This document shows, piece after piece, positions 18,025 through 26,649 of a stretch of 64,000 nucleotides of DNA (position 1 is its first letter; each line of letters starts with the position of its first letter). Both the position numbers and the translations under genes were made by a program. Source of the DNA: an uncultured Rhodopila sp. (GTDB lineage: Bacteria; Pseudomonadota; Alphaproteobacteria; Acetobacterales; Acetobacteraceae). The stretch lies in the NCBI GenBank assembly GCA_903932145.1, contig CAIZFE010000086.1, forward strand, positions 310,001-374,000, in the 5' to 3' direction. The notes under the pieces are model-generated. The model did not search any database and had not been told where the DNA came from. It worked only from the letters and a program-made list of their open reading frames with translations.

Positions 18025-19461
18025 ATGGACGTCAGACTGGTTGCCCGCCTCCGCGCCGTTGTGGAGCCATTACGCCCGAGCTTCGACGGGACCCGGTGCG
18101 CCGGGACCGGTGTGATCGCTGCCGGCAGGACTCTGCCACGCTCCGGGCGGCCCGTCCTGTGGTGCCTTCTCACTCTTCTGGCGCTGTATCCCTGGTCCGC
18201 CAACGCGGTGCCGTCGTTCGCGGAGCAGACCGGGCAACCCTGCGCGGCCTGTCACGTTGGGGCTTTCGGGCCGCAACTCAAGCAGTACGGACGCGATTTC
18301 AAGCTCAACGGCTATGTCGCGACCGATGGCAAGAACCATTTTCCGCCGCTGGCGGTAACCACGCAGCTTTCGTTCACCCACACCAACAACGCCCAGCCAT
18401 CGCCGCCGGCGCATAACTTTGCCGACAATGACAATTTCGCCATGGATCAGGCGTCGCTGTACTATGCCGGTAAGATCGCGCCGAATGTCGGCGGCTTCAT
18501 CCAGGTGACGTATGACGGAATAGGCAAGCAACTCCATATCGATAACACCGATATCCGCTACGCTCACGACACAGAACTGTTCGACCAGGATTTTGTTTAT
18601 GGCTTCACGGCCAATAACAGCCCGTCAGTGACCGATTTGTGGAATTCGACCCCGGTCTGGGCGTTCCCCTACAACCAATCTCCTCTGGCGCCGACTCCGC
18701 TCGCGTCCACGCTCATCGACGGTGGCCTGGGTCAGAAAGTCGCCGGGGCCGGCGCTTACGCGATGTGGAACGACCTCGTGTATGCCGAGTTCGATCTGTA
18801 TCGTGGACTCGGTTACGACGTCTTGAACGCGACCGGTATCCTGCCGGTCGCCGGCACCGACAAGACGCAGGGGGTCATTCCCTACTGGCGTCTGGCGCTG
18901 CAACAGAATTTCGGGCGCCACTATGTCCAGGTTGGCACTTATGGTTTGAACGCCAGCGTTTTGCCGGGCGGTGTCGAAATTCCCGGTCACGTCGATCAGT
19001 TCACCGATCTGGCGCTGGATGCGAACTATCAGTTCGAATTCAATCCAAAGGACGTGACCGGCGATATGATCTCCGCGCATGCCACCCTGATCCACGAGGA
19101 CGGTTGGCTTGGTGCGAGCCAGATCGTCGCCGGTTCGGTGCCGTTCCATGGCCTGGATACGTTTCGTGCCGACGTGTCATATAGTTTCGGCGCCACCATC
19201 ACGCCATCGATCCAGTATTTCTCGACTCACGGCACCGCCGACGCCGCCTATTTCGGAACCGCGAATGGCAGCCCCAACAGCAGTGGGATGATCGCGGAAA
19301 TCGCCTACGTGCCGTTCGGCAAGCCGGATTCGTTCATCTCATGGGGCAATATTCGTTTCGCTGTTCAATACGTCAGCTATTTCCGCTTCGACGGTATGAC
19401 CAACAACGCCTCCGCCAACAACGCCTTGTATTTCAGCGTTTGGGCCGCGGCACATTTCTGA
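18025..19461 (+). CDS. Outer-membrane monohaem porin-cytochrome (Cyc2-like)
   Basis: About 478 aa from the ATG at 18025. A hydrophobic signal (LWCLLTLLALYPWSANA) is followed within 12 residues by one haem c motif, CAACH (residues 73-77), then a segment QLKQYGRDFKLNGY that resembles Cyc2-type proteins. The remaining ~380 residues alternate polar and aromatic residues like a beta-barrel and end in Phe (VWAAAHF), the classic outer-membrane assembly signal. This layout (one haem in front of a barrel) is that of Cyc2, the outer-membrane iron oxidase, though related 'cytochrome c' porins of unknown role exist. A GTG at 18112, just before the signal, is an alternative start. A cupredoxin gene follows after 33 bases. 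Confidence 0.8.
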   Translation: MDVRLVARLRAVVEPLRPSFDGTRCAGTGVIAAGRTLPRSGRPVLWCLLTLLALYPWSANAVPSFAEQTGQPCAACHVGAFGPQLKQYGRDFKLNGYVATDGKNHFPPLAVTTQLSFTHTNNAQPSPPAHNFADNDNFAMDQASLYYAGKIAPNVGGFIQVTYDGIGKQLHIDNTDIRYAHDTELFDQDFVYGFTANNSPSVTDLWNSTPVWAFPYNQSPLAPTPLASTLIDGGLGQKVAGAGAYAMWNDLVYAEFDLYRGLGYDVLNATGILPVAGTDKTQGVIPYWRLALQQNFGRHYVQVGTYGLNASVLPGGVEIPGHVDQFTDLALDANYQFEFNPKDVTGDMISAHATLIHEDGWLGASQIVAGSVPFHGLDTFRADVSYSFGATITPSIQYFSTHGTADAAYFGTANGSPNSSGMIAEIAYVPFGKPDSFISWGNIRFAVQYVSYFRFDGMTNNASANNALYFSVWAAAHF

Positions 19462-19494
19462 ACATCCCTGCCAACCGAAATGGATGATTAAACA

Positions 19495-19827
19495 ATGCGT
19501 CGAGTAATCCTCATCTCCGCGGCGTCGGTGCTCATCGTGACCGGCATGGGGGCAGGCGTCAGGGCCGCCACGATTGCGATCGAGCAAACGGCCCTGCGTT
19601 TCAGCGAGAAAACGGTGGACCTGCACAAAGGCGATACCATGGTTTTCGCAAACAAGGACGATGTCACCCATAACGTCAACGTCATCAACGACGACGACGA
19701 TCTGGCGGCCGATCTGGGTGTGCAGAAGCCGGGTGAGGATCTCAAATACACGTTCGACAAGGCCGGACGCTTTAAGATTCGCTGCGCCATCCATCCCAGA
19801 ATGAAGATGATTATCAACGTCAATTAG
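19495..19827 (+). CDS. Periplasmic cupredoxin (plastocyanin/amicyanin-like)
   Basis: A 110-aa small blue copper-type protein with a cleavable signal (cut likely after VRA at residue 24). Type 1 copper ligands can be placed: His59 in VTHNV, then Cys97, His100 and Met103 in CAIHPRM. Such proteins carry single electrons in the periplasm. It follows the porin-cytochrome with 33 bases between and is very likely in the same operon, so it is the natural electron partner of that haem protein, much as rusticyanin partners Cyc2. The partnership is inference from position. Confidence 0.88.
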   Translation: MRRVILISAASVLIVTGMGAGVRAATIAIEQTALRFSEKTVDLHKGDTMVFANKDDVTHNVNVINDDDDLAADLGVQKPGEDLKYTFDKAGRFKIRCAIHPRMKMIINVN

Positions 19828-19924
19828 CGAAGGCGTGGACAGGAAGGGTGTAGGGTAAGCCGGCTGCCAGATAGCCCCCTGTGAAGTCGGGTGGGGGTTT
19901 GATCTCGATACAATCGCGCCTCTG

Positions 19925-21187
19925 TCAGCCGGGAACGACCGCGGCGACGGGCGAGACGGTGCGGCAGCGCCTGTCTTTTGGCGTTTCCGGGCACGACGGC
20001 GTTGGCGTTGCGGCGATACGCAGGCAGTTGCGTCCGGCGCGCTTCGCCGCATACAGGGCGGTGTCCGCGCGGGCCGTCAGTTGCTCCATGGTCGATTGCT
20101 GATCCGGCGAGACACTGGCCAGACCGATGCTGATCGTGACATGACGGAAGCTGCTGGCATCGTGCGGGATTTGGCGCGCGGCCACGGCGCCCAGAATGTC
20201 GGATGCCATTTTCGTGGCACCGGTCGCATCGATACCCTGTAAAATCACAACGAATTCCTCGCCACCGAAGCGGGCGACCATATCGCCCGGCCGATGCAGG
20301 CATGCGGCGATCGCGGCGGCAACGTCGCGCAGGCAGGCATCGCCCGCCTGATGACCATAGCAATCGTTGAAGGCCTTGAAGTGGTCCACGTCCAGCATGA
20401 GCAACGACAGCGGGGTCATATCCCGGCAGGCTCGGCGCCATTCGCGGGCGAAGGCGAGGTCGAAAGCGCGCCGGTTGGCGACGTCGGTCAGCGCGTCGGT
20501 GGCAGCCAGGGTTTCCAGATGCGTGTTGATGACTTCCAGTTCCTGCTTGGCTATTTCAAGACTATTGACGAGTTCTGTTTTCTCCTCGTCCTGGAGCAGG
20601 AGTTGCTTTGTTTGCTTGTGCAAGAACTTACTCAGTGCCAGGGCCGCGATGATGTTCATCACCACGAAGACCGCGAGCAAGCCCAGATAGGGATCGCCGG
20701 ACAACAGGCAGGCGATGGCCAACGGTGTTTGTGTCAGCAAAATCTGACCCACCGCGATGGCGCGTAACGCGCAATTGCGAACCGCGCCGCCCATCATGCA
20801 GGCCGTCTGCACCGCCAGGACAACGATAACCAGATTTCGCTCCGGTTCGAACAGAATCACCGCGCTCCACGCGCCCCAACCGGCGGCCGCGGCCCATGTG
20901 CTGACAAGGCCACGTTTGGCCCAGGTGACGGGTGACGCGGTTTGACGGGATATTTCGTAACGGCGAGCTTGCCAGATCCTCCAGGCGCCGGTGATGGCGG
21001 CCACGATCATGCCGCCCAGATACCAGATCGAGCCGGTGCCGATGAGACCTACGGCGCCCAGCATCATGAAGCCGCTCATGCTGATGATCACGATGCGAGT
21101 CTGCCGAAACAGCGTGTCCACCAGCTTCCGGGCAATCTCCGGAGAGACATCGTCCAATTCACGCAAGCGGTCTGTTAGCCGTAGCAT
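19925..21187 (-). CDS. Membrane-bound diguanylate cyclase (GGDEF)
   Basis: A 420-aa protein with about five to six hydrophobic helices in the first 190 residues, a short coiled-coil linker (DEEKTELVNSLEIAKQELEV), and a complete GGDEF domain. The active-site loop reads ARFGGEEF, so cyclase activity is expected, making cyclic di-GMP from GTP. An inhibitory site RxxD (RPGD) lies exactly five residues before GGEEF, so product feedback is likely. The membrane part may be a sensor of unknown type. It converges on the cupredoxin gene and the tRNA-Gly lies upstream. Confidence 0.92.
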   Translation of the reverse strand: MLRLTDRLRELDDVSPEIARKLVDTLFRQTRIVIISMSGFMMLGAVGLIGTGSIWYLGGMIVAAITGAWRIWQARRYEISRQTASPVTWAKRGLVSTWAAAAGWGAWSAVILFEPERNLVIVVLAVQTACMMGGAVRNCALRAIAVGQILLTQTPLAIACLLSGDPYLGLLAVFVVMNIIAALALSKFLHKQTKQLLLQDEEKTELVNSLEIAKQELEVINTHLETLAATDALTDVANRRAFDLAFAREWRRACRDMTPLSLLMLDVDHFKAFNDCYGHQAGDACLRDVAAAIAACLHRPGDMVARFGGEEFVVILQGIDATGATKMASDILGAVAARQIPHDASSFRHVTISIGLASVSPDQQSTMEQLTARADTALYAAKRAGRNCLRIAATPTPSCPETPKDRRCRTVSPVAAVVPG

Positions 21188-21442
21188 GGGGCCCCTGGCA
21201 GCGTGGTCACACCCATGGGCGACCGGAACGCCTCGTTGTTATGCCGTGAATGTCAGCGGCTTGTGAACGAAAAATGCACTTTGTTATCAACGAAGAAGTT
21301 CGCGTTTTCGTGATCGCGGGAGGGTGCGAGCCGGTTTGATGGCACGCCAGTTCGCTCCGGTGTTCGCCCACGACATGAAACGGGATCAAACGCGTGTCCA
21401 TCCGAACGGATGGCGGCCGGGCTGTCGTCAAAGAGTGAGGTC

Positions 21443-21516
21443 TGGAGCGGGTGAAGGGAATCGAACCCTCGTGTGCAGCTTGGGAAGCTGCCGTTCTACC
21501 ATTGAACTACACCCGC
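21443..21516 (-). tRNA. tRNA-Gly (anticodon CCC)
   Basis: Cloverleaf of 74 nt with encoded CCA on the minus strand. The acceptor stem GCGGGTG pairs with CACCCGC, the D arm begins TAGTTCAATGG, the anticodon arm is GCAGC TTCCCAA GCTGC, which puts CCC at the anticodon, and the T arm carries GGTTCGATTCC. Confidence 0.95.
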
Positions 21517-21788
21517 GCACCGGACGATCCCTTTAGGCGGTTTTCCCATTCGATGCAATTCGGTCTGTTCGGTTTGGGCGATCTTATTTGGGTCAGGCGG
21601 CTGGCCGTCGCCACAAGCCGTGACGCGGCGCGGCTATTCCGGCCGGCCTATTTAGATCGAAAGCTGCGCGTCCGAACCCGAACGGACCATCTTGGCCGCC
21701 ACAGGCGCCTTGCCCCGTTTTCTCGCGGCAAACCCATTGACGCGGCCGGATCGCTGGTTCTATCAGCCAAATGCCGGGAGCGTCCCGG

Positions 21789-21847
21789 CCCTCGTGATTT
21801 GTCCGGCCGGATTGCGGCGAGGTTAAACAAGCGCGCTAAAGAGGCCA
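21789..21847 (+). promoter_or_regulatory. SAM-II riboswitch upstream of metZ
   Basis: The stretch matches the SAM-II (metA) motif of alphaproteobacteria: helix P1 is CCTCG (21790-21794) with CGAGG (21818-21822), its loop starts TGATTTG and holds CCGGCCGG, and the 3' part reads GTTAAACAA then GCGCGCTAAAGAGG, the conserved 3' part that forms the pseudoknot. It ends about 72 bases before the metZ ATG. SAM-II folds when S-adenosylmethionine is high and lowers expression of methionine synthesis genes. The match is by eye. Confidence 0.85.
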
Positions 21848-21918
21848 GCTTTGGGTTTCGTTTTCCAGGACCCTGGCTGCTCGACGGTCGGCCCACTGCG
21901 TCCAAGGGGCCTCGACGA

Positions 21919-23127
21919 ATGACATCCGACACCAGAAAAATCGACCCATCCAGCCTGCGCACCGCCACCCGTCTGGTGCATGGCGGCGTTCAGCGCAGCC
22001 AGCACGGGGAAACCGCCGAAGCGCTGTTCCTGACGTCCGGCTACGTCTACGACGATGCCGAACAGGCCGAGGCCACGTTCGCCGGCACCGTGGAGCACTA
22101 CCAGTATTCGCGCTTCGCCAACCCGACGCTGGCGATGCTGGAACAGCGTCTGTGCCTGATCGAGGACGCGGAAGACTGCCGCACCACCGCCACCGGCATG
22201 GCCGCCGTCAACGCCGCGCTGCTGTCACACCTGAAGACCGGCGACCGTGTCGTCGCGGCGAGGGCGCTGTTCGGTTCCTGCCATTGGATCGTCTCCACCC
22301 TGTTGCCGAAATTCGGCATCGAGACCGAATTCGTCGATGGCGCCGATCTGGAACAATGGAAGCAGGCGCTGTCCCGTCCGGCGAACCTGGTGCTGCTGGA
22401 ATCGCCGTCCAACCCGATGCTGGAGATGGTCGATCTGCCGGCGGTCGCGGACCTCGCGCATGCGGCCGGGGCCATCGTCGTCGTGGACAACGTGTTCGCC
22501 ACGCCCTTGTTGCAGCAGCCGCTCAAACTCGGTGCTGACGTGGTGGTCTATTCCTGCACCAAACACATGGACGGGCAGGGCAGGGTGCTGGGTGGAGCGG
22601 TTCTCGGCAGCAAGAAATGGATCAACGACACATTGCAGCCGTTCATCCGCAACACCGGGCCGGCTCTGTCCGCGTTCAATGCCTGGGTGCTGCTGAAGGG
22701 CCTGGAAACCATGGCGCTGCGGGTCGATGCGGCCGGCCGGTCCGCCGCCGCGGTCGCCGACTTCCTGGCTGAACAACCGGGCGTGACGCGCGTCTGGTAT
22801 CCGACGCGCCCCGACCATCCGCAACAGGCGTTGGCCCTGAAGCAAATGACCGGCGGGGGCACCATCGTCACCTTCGAAGTCGCGGGCGGCAAGGACGGCG
22901 CGTTCCAGGTCATGAACGGTTTCCGTCTGATCGCGATTTCTAACAATCTCGGGGATTCCAAGTCGCTCGCGACTCACCCGGCAACCACCACCCATATGCG
23001 GATTGGAGAGGACGAACGCGCCCGTCTGGGCATAACCGACGGGGTCATTCGGGTATCGATCGGTCTGGAGGATGTGGAGGACATCAAGGACGACCTTGGT
23101 GCCGCCCTGAGGTGTCGTTTGGCTTAA
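21919..23127 (+). CDS. metZ: O-succinylhomoserine sulfhydrylase
   Basis: A 402-aa PLP enzyme of the Cys/Met metabolism family. It makes homocysteine from O-succinylhomoserine and sulfide, in the cytoplasm. The PLP lysine is in SCTKHMDGQGR; the sequence ESPSNPMLEMVDL and the C-terminal segment SLATHPATTTHMRIG are typical of MetZ and its relatives. Start is the ATG at 21919 (MTSDTRKIDPSS); the frame runs open upstream only by chance, through the riboswitch and the tRNA gene. The SAM-II riboswitch supports the methionine role and its control. Confidence 0.93.
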   Translation: MTSDTRKIDPSSLRTATRLVHGGVQRSQHGETAEALFLTSGYVYDDAEQAEATFAGTVEHYQYSRFANPTLAMLEQRLCLIEDAEDCRTTATGMAAVNAALLSHLKTGDRVVAARALFGSCHWIVSTLLPKFGIETEFVDGADLEQWKQALSRPANLVLLESPSNPMLEMVDLPAVADLAHAAGAIVVVDNVFATPLLQQPLKLGADVVVYSCTKHMDGQGRVLGGAVLGSKKWINDTLQPFIRNTGPALSAFNAWVLLKGLETMALRVDAAGRSAAAVADFLAEQPGVTRVWYPTRPDHPQQALALKQMTGGGTIVTFEVAGGKDGAFQVMNGFRLIAISNNLGDSKSLATHPATTTHMRIGEDERARLGITDGVIRVSIGLEDVEDIKDDLGAALRCRLA

Positions 23128-23454
23128 CGTCAGGCTGACCGTCTCATTCCAGGCCAGAAACGCGTTCGGTGCTTTTCCGACGCGATTCGTTCACAGCAGC
23201 CGGGGCAACGATGGCGCCGGCTGCCGGTGCGCTTTCGTTGCGGGTAAGACGTTTCCGGCAACCATGATTCACGATTGGGATCATTACGCACGGATCGGCA
23301 CGATCGTCGCCGCCGGTATTGACCCGCTGCTCAATCGGACGCGAAGCGAATGAAGGGCCTGAAAGCGCCGCTTCGACAGGTCTTGGCGCGCCATCCTGGA
23401 CAAGCGGGCCGGATTGGTCCTTGATTTCAGGTTCCGGGAAGGCAAAAAGGCGAC
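23128..23454. other. Intergenic region between metZ and apaG
   Basis: No supported gene in 327 bases. A hairpin with an eight-base stem (GCAGCCGG with CCGGCTGC, 23196-23224) could be the metZ terminator, but no T tract follows. The apaG promoter must lie in the second half. Confidence 0.4.
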
Positions 23455-23949
23455 ATGTCAATCGAGGACCCTAAATCCGGCCGGACCAAGCGTCCGGCCT
23501 CGCCCGCAGGGCAGCCGCAGCGGCCAGGCCGTTCAGCGGGAAATGCACGCGCCGATTATTCCCGCACCACGCACGAGGTCTGCGTGTCGGTCCGATCGTT
23601 TTTTCTGGCGGACCAGTCCCAGCCGGACGAAAGCCATTATGTGTGGGCCTACCGGGTGAAGATCGAGAACCAGGGCAACGAACCCATCCAACTGGTTCGT
23701 CGCACCTGGCAGATCACCGATGCGCGCGGCCGCACCCAGCATGTGCACGGCGCCGGCGTGGTGGGCGAGCAGCCGGTGCTCGAACCCGGCGAGAGCTTCG
23801 AGTACACATCCGGCACGCCGCTGGATACGCCTTCGGGATTCATGGTGGGCGCCTACCACATGGTGGTCCCGTCGTCGGGTGAGAGCTTCGACGTCGCCAT
23901 TCCGGCGTTCAGTCTGGACAGCCCGCATCAAAGCGGTAGGGTTCATTGA
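23455..23949 (+). CDS. apaG: ApaG domain protein
   Basis: A 164-aa protein whose residues ~38-160 form the ApaG domain (immunoglobulin-like fold), with HYVWAYRVKIENQGNEPIQL, RTWQITDARG and the glycine motif HGAGVVGEQP. ApaG is linked to Co2+/Mg2+ tolerance and diadenosine polyphosphate metabolism in enterobacteria; its biochemical role is unsettled. The N-terminal ~37 residues, rich in Pro, Arg and Ser, are longer than usual. The ATG at 23455 has AAGG five bases upstream and is the best start. It stands between metZ and folE on the same strand. Confidence 0.9.
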   Translation: MSIEDPKSGRTKRPASPAGQPQRPGRSAGNARADYSRTTHEVCVSVRSFFLADQSQPDESHYVWAYRVKIENQGNEPIQLVRRTWQITDARGRTQHVHGAGVVGEQPVLEPGESFEYTSGTPLDTPSGFMVGAYHMVVPSSGESFDVAIPAFSLDSPHQSGRVH

Positions 23950-24039
23950 TCTGACACAGTTCGGTTTGCGTAGCAGTGAACCGGTCCGCTATCGCCCGGA
24001 CTGGATCTGACCATTGAACAAGCCGGAGGACATGCCGCG

Positions 24040-24681
24040 GTGAATATTATTATGCCGACCCCGCCCCGAGAGAACCTCGTGGCCTCGGAAGGCCCGCCAA
24101 CCCGGGAGGAGGCGGAAGCGGCCATCCGTACGCTGCTGCGCTGGGCCGGTGACAACCCCGAACGCGAAGGCCTGCGCGATACGCCTGCCCGCGTGGCGCG
24201 TGCCTACAAGGAGTTCTTTGTCGGCTATGCCACCGACCCCGTCGCGGTGCTGGAACGTACGTTCGAGGAAACCGACGGCTACGACGAAATCGTCCTGTTG
24301 CGCGACATCCGGCTGGAGAGCACCTGTGAACACCACATGGCGCCGATCATAGGCCGTGTGCATGTGGCGTACCTGCCGCATCGCCGCGTCGTCGGGATCA
24401 GCAAGCTGGCCCGGGTCGTCGATGCCTATGCCAAGCGCCTGCAAATTCAGGAAAAGTTGACCGCCCAGATCGCCAACACGATTCAGGATGTCCTGGAGCC
24501 GCGCGGCGTTGCCGTGGTGATCGAGGCTGCCCACCAGTGCATGACCACGCGCGGCGTCCACAAACCCGGTGTGACCATGGTAACCAGCCGGATGCTGGGC
24601 GCCTTCCGCGACGACCCGACGACACGGCGGGAACTGCTGGCGATGATCGGCAACCGGGGGTCCACGATCCTCTGCGAGTAG
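24040..24681 (+). CDS. folE: GTP cyclohydrolase I
   Basis: A 213-aa GTP cyclohydrolase I, first step of folate (and pterin) synthesis: GTP to 7,8-dihydroneopterin triphosphate. The zinc ligands are visible in STCEHHMAP and in AHQCMTTRG, so it is the zinc-dependent type IA. GREGL-like and [20 protein letters not shown] segments are normal. The GTG at 24040 is preferred to the ATG at 24052 because GGAGG lies ten bases before it. It converges on the lipoprotein gene. Confidence 0.95.
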   Translation: MNIIMPTPPRENLVASEGPPTREEAEAAIRTLLRWAGDNPEREGLRDTPARVARAYKEFFVGYATDPVAVLERTFEETDGYDEIVLLRDIRLESTCEHHMAPIIGRVHVAYLPHRRVVGISKLARVVDAYAKRLQIQEKLTAQIANTIQDVLEPRGVAVVIEAAHQCMTTRGVHKPGVTMVTSRMLGAFRDDPTTRRELLAMIGNRGSTILCE

Positions 24682-24710
24682 GCGCTGGGACCATCAGGCG
24701 AGTTGCCGCC

Positions 24711-25403
24711 TTACCGCGGCAACTCCTGGTCCCGTGGCGCTGGCTCCACCGGCATTTGTCCCAGCGATCCCTGCGTCAGCGGCGCCTGCTCGGCCGGCGC
24801 GGGAATATCTGGTGTCTGGGGGCCCGGTCCCTGATCCAGCGGCGCCTGTTCGACCGGAGCCGGTGCGGCGGAACCGCCGGTCAGCCATTCCTTCAGACTG
24901 TGCCGGATCTGATACTCGAACTCGACATTCATGTCGGCCATCATGGCCTTGGTCATGTCGTAGAGCACCGGCTGGATGTGATCGATCCGCCCGCTGTGGC
25001 GGTTGCGCACCCGCGCCTCGGCAAATCCCAGTTGTGTCCCGTTGTCGTCCATGATCGACAGCGATACCGCCATCGAGCCGGTCACCACGTCGTTTTCCCG
25101 CGTCAGGGATGCATCAAGGATCGCGAAAACCGCCTTCTTTCCTGTCCCAAATGCCTGCAACCGGTCCAGCGCCATGGTCTTCAGCGCCTCGATCGGCGGC
25201 ACCGGGTCAAGATTGCTGACATCCGGTGCCACGCCGGCCGGGAAGAATCGCTGCTCGATATCGATCGACGCCACGTTCAACTGGATCGAGGGCAGGTAGT
25301 TGTAGCGCAACGGTTCATAAGTCGGCTCCGGCTCGCTGCCGCAGGCAGCCAGGGCAAACGTCGTCAGCAGCGCCAAGCGGCGGGTCAGGTATCCGTGTTG
25401 CAT
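24711..25403 (-). CDS. Putative lipoprotein of unknown function
   Basis: A 230-aa protein starting MQHGYLTRRLALLTTFALAAC, a clear lipoprotein signal with lipobox LAAC (Cys21). A further upstream frame is open but the lipobox decides the start. The mature part has a globular region (~25-180) and ends in a low-complexity tail of repeated PAPVEQAPLDQGPG-like units rich in Pro, Gln and Ala. No domain recognised. The gene lies 25 bases after hslO on the same strand and may be co-transcribed. Pro/Gln tails of this type often span the periplasm. Confidence 0.8.
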   Translation of the reverse strand: MQHGYLTRRLALLTTFALAACGSEPEPTYEPLRYNYLPSIQLNVASIDIEQRFFPAGVAPDVSNLDPVPPIEALKTMALDRLQAFGTGKKAVFAILDASLTRENDVVTGSMAVSLSIMDDNGTQLGFAEARVRNRHSGRIDHIQPVLYDMTKAMMADMNVEFEYQIRHSLKEWLTGGSAAPAPVEQAPLDQGPGPQTPDIPAPAEQAPLTQGSLGQMPVEPAPRDQELPR

Positions 25404-25428
25404 GAAGGCGCTCGGTCCTTGTGTTGGC

Positions 25429-26424
25429 TTATTCCGGCGTTGCGGTATCGGACGGCAGCCCGTGAACGTCATGGCGGGGGAAGCGAAAGTCATAATTGCA
25501 GAATTCACAGGTCATGACGATATCCGTCCCGATCACCATGTCATCCAGGTCTTCCGCCGGGAATCCCTCCAGAATGCCGGCCAGCCGGGCACGCGAACAG
25601 CGGCACCCGTAGGAGAGGGCGCGCGCCAGGTCGGTCGCAACGCCCTCGGTATGAAACAGCCGGTACAGCACCGTTTCGGGCGACAGATCGTCGTCCAGCA
25701 ATTCGGCGTCGGTCAGAGTCGCGGCCAGGATGGACGCGGTGATCCAGCTTTCGTGCTGCTCGACCTCGGCCGGGTCCGGTTCGCCTTCGTCGCTATCGAG
25801 GCGCTGAATGCCGCCTACATCGGCGATTTTCTCCAGAATCAGCGCGCCGGCCCGCCAGCCGGCCGGGGTTTTCTCGCAGGCCAGTTGCACCTGACAGCGG
25901 AGCTGTTCGCTGGTGTCGAAGTAATGCAGGGCCATTTCGGCCAGCGAATCGCCCTCGATCGAAACAATGCCCTGGTGGCGATCCTGGTCGTTGCCGGGAA
26001 TGACCGTGAACGCCAGATACCCGTTGCCGAGTAAGTCTTTGGCTGAGGGCGCCGGATTGCGAGCGAGCAGGGCGTCCAATGCCTCGGGCTTCGTGATCGC
26101 GTGACCACGCAACTCTCCGGTATCGGTGCAATCGGCCAAGAGCATCGAAACGGGTCCATCGCCCTTGGCCTGCAGACTGAACGATCCGCGGAATTTCAGG
26201 GCCGTGCACAGCGCTGCCACCAGCGCCAAAGCCTGGCCCACCAGGGCGGTGACGACCGGATGGTTGTCGTGCCGGGTCAGCAGCGCGTCGGCCAAGGGTC
26301 CGAGCCGCACCAACCGTCCGCGCACCGGACGATCCGGCAGATAAAACGGCAGCGCGCCGCGCGGAATGACAAGATTCGGGACTGGCGGGCGGCCAGCATC
26401 AAGGAATGCGGGTGTGTTGAGCAT
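25429..26424 (-). CDS. hslO: Redox-regulated chaperone Hsp33
   Basis: A 331-aa Hsp33. The zinc/redox switch is at the C-terminus as CRCSR and CEFC, four cysteines that bind zinc when reduced and form disulfides under oxidative stress, which turns on the holdase. The N-terminal domain has the usual features (RGRLVRLGPLADALLTRH, HPVVTALVGQALAL, SLQAKGDGPVSMLLADC). The ATG at 26424 (MLNTPAF) was chosen; the frame is open 16 codons upstream without homology. Somewhat longer than E. coli Hsp33 owing to small insertions. Confidence 0.94.
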   Translation of the reverse strand: MLNTPAFLDAGRPPVPNLVIPRGALPFYLPDRPVRGRLVRLGPLADALLTRHDNHPVVTALVGQALALVAALCTALKFRGSFSLQAKGDGPVSMLLADCTDTGELRGHAITKPEALDALLARNPAPSAKDLLGNGYLAFTVIPGNDQDRHQGIVSIEGDSLAEMALHYFDTSEQLRCQVQLACEKTPAGWRAGALILEKIADVGGIQRLDSDEGEPDPAEVEQHESWITASILAATLTDAELLDDDLSPETVLYRLFHTEGVATDLARALSYGCRCSRARLAGILEGFPAEDLDDMVIGTDIVMTCEFCNYDFRFPRHDVHGLPSDTATPE

Positions 26425-26649
26425 GCACCTAAGATAGTCACGTCCGCCCCTCGCTGCTACCGGCTTCCACACAATCGTTGGCCATTAGGTGGAAAACGCC
26501 GGTTGCCAGCCGTTGGATCCATGAAAATGCGGGCGGCGGCAGCCCCATCGCCGCGACCGCTTCGCGGAAGCGGGGTATCCAGTCAGCCCTTCGCTGGATA
26601 GGGTCGCGCCCAATCCGGCGGTGGACCGGTGTGGCTTCTGAGGAAACGA

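Noticed and set aside
21451-21918. Long N-terminal extension of MetZ through the open frame that starts in the tRNA-Gly gene
   Set aside because: The extension passes through the tRNA and the SAM-II riboswitch and has no family sequence; the ATG at 21919 fits the MetZ N-terminus.
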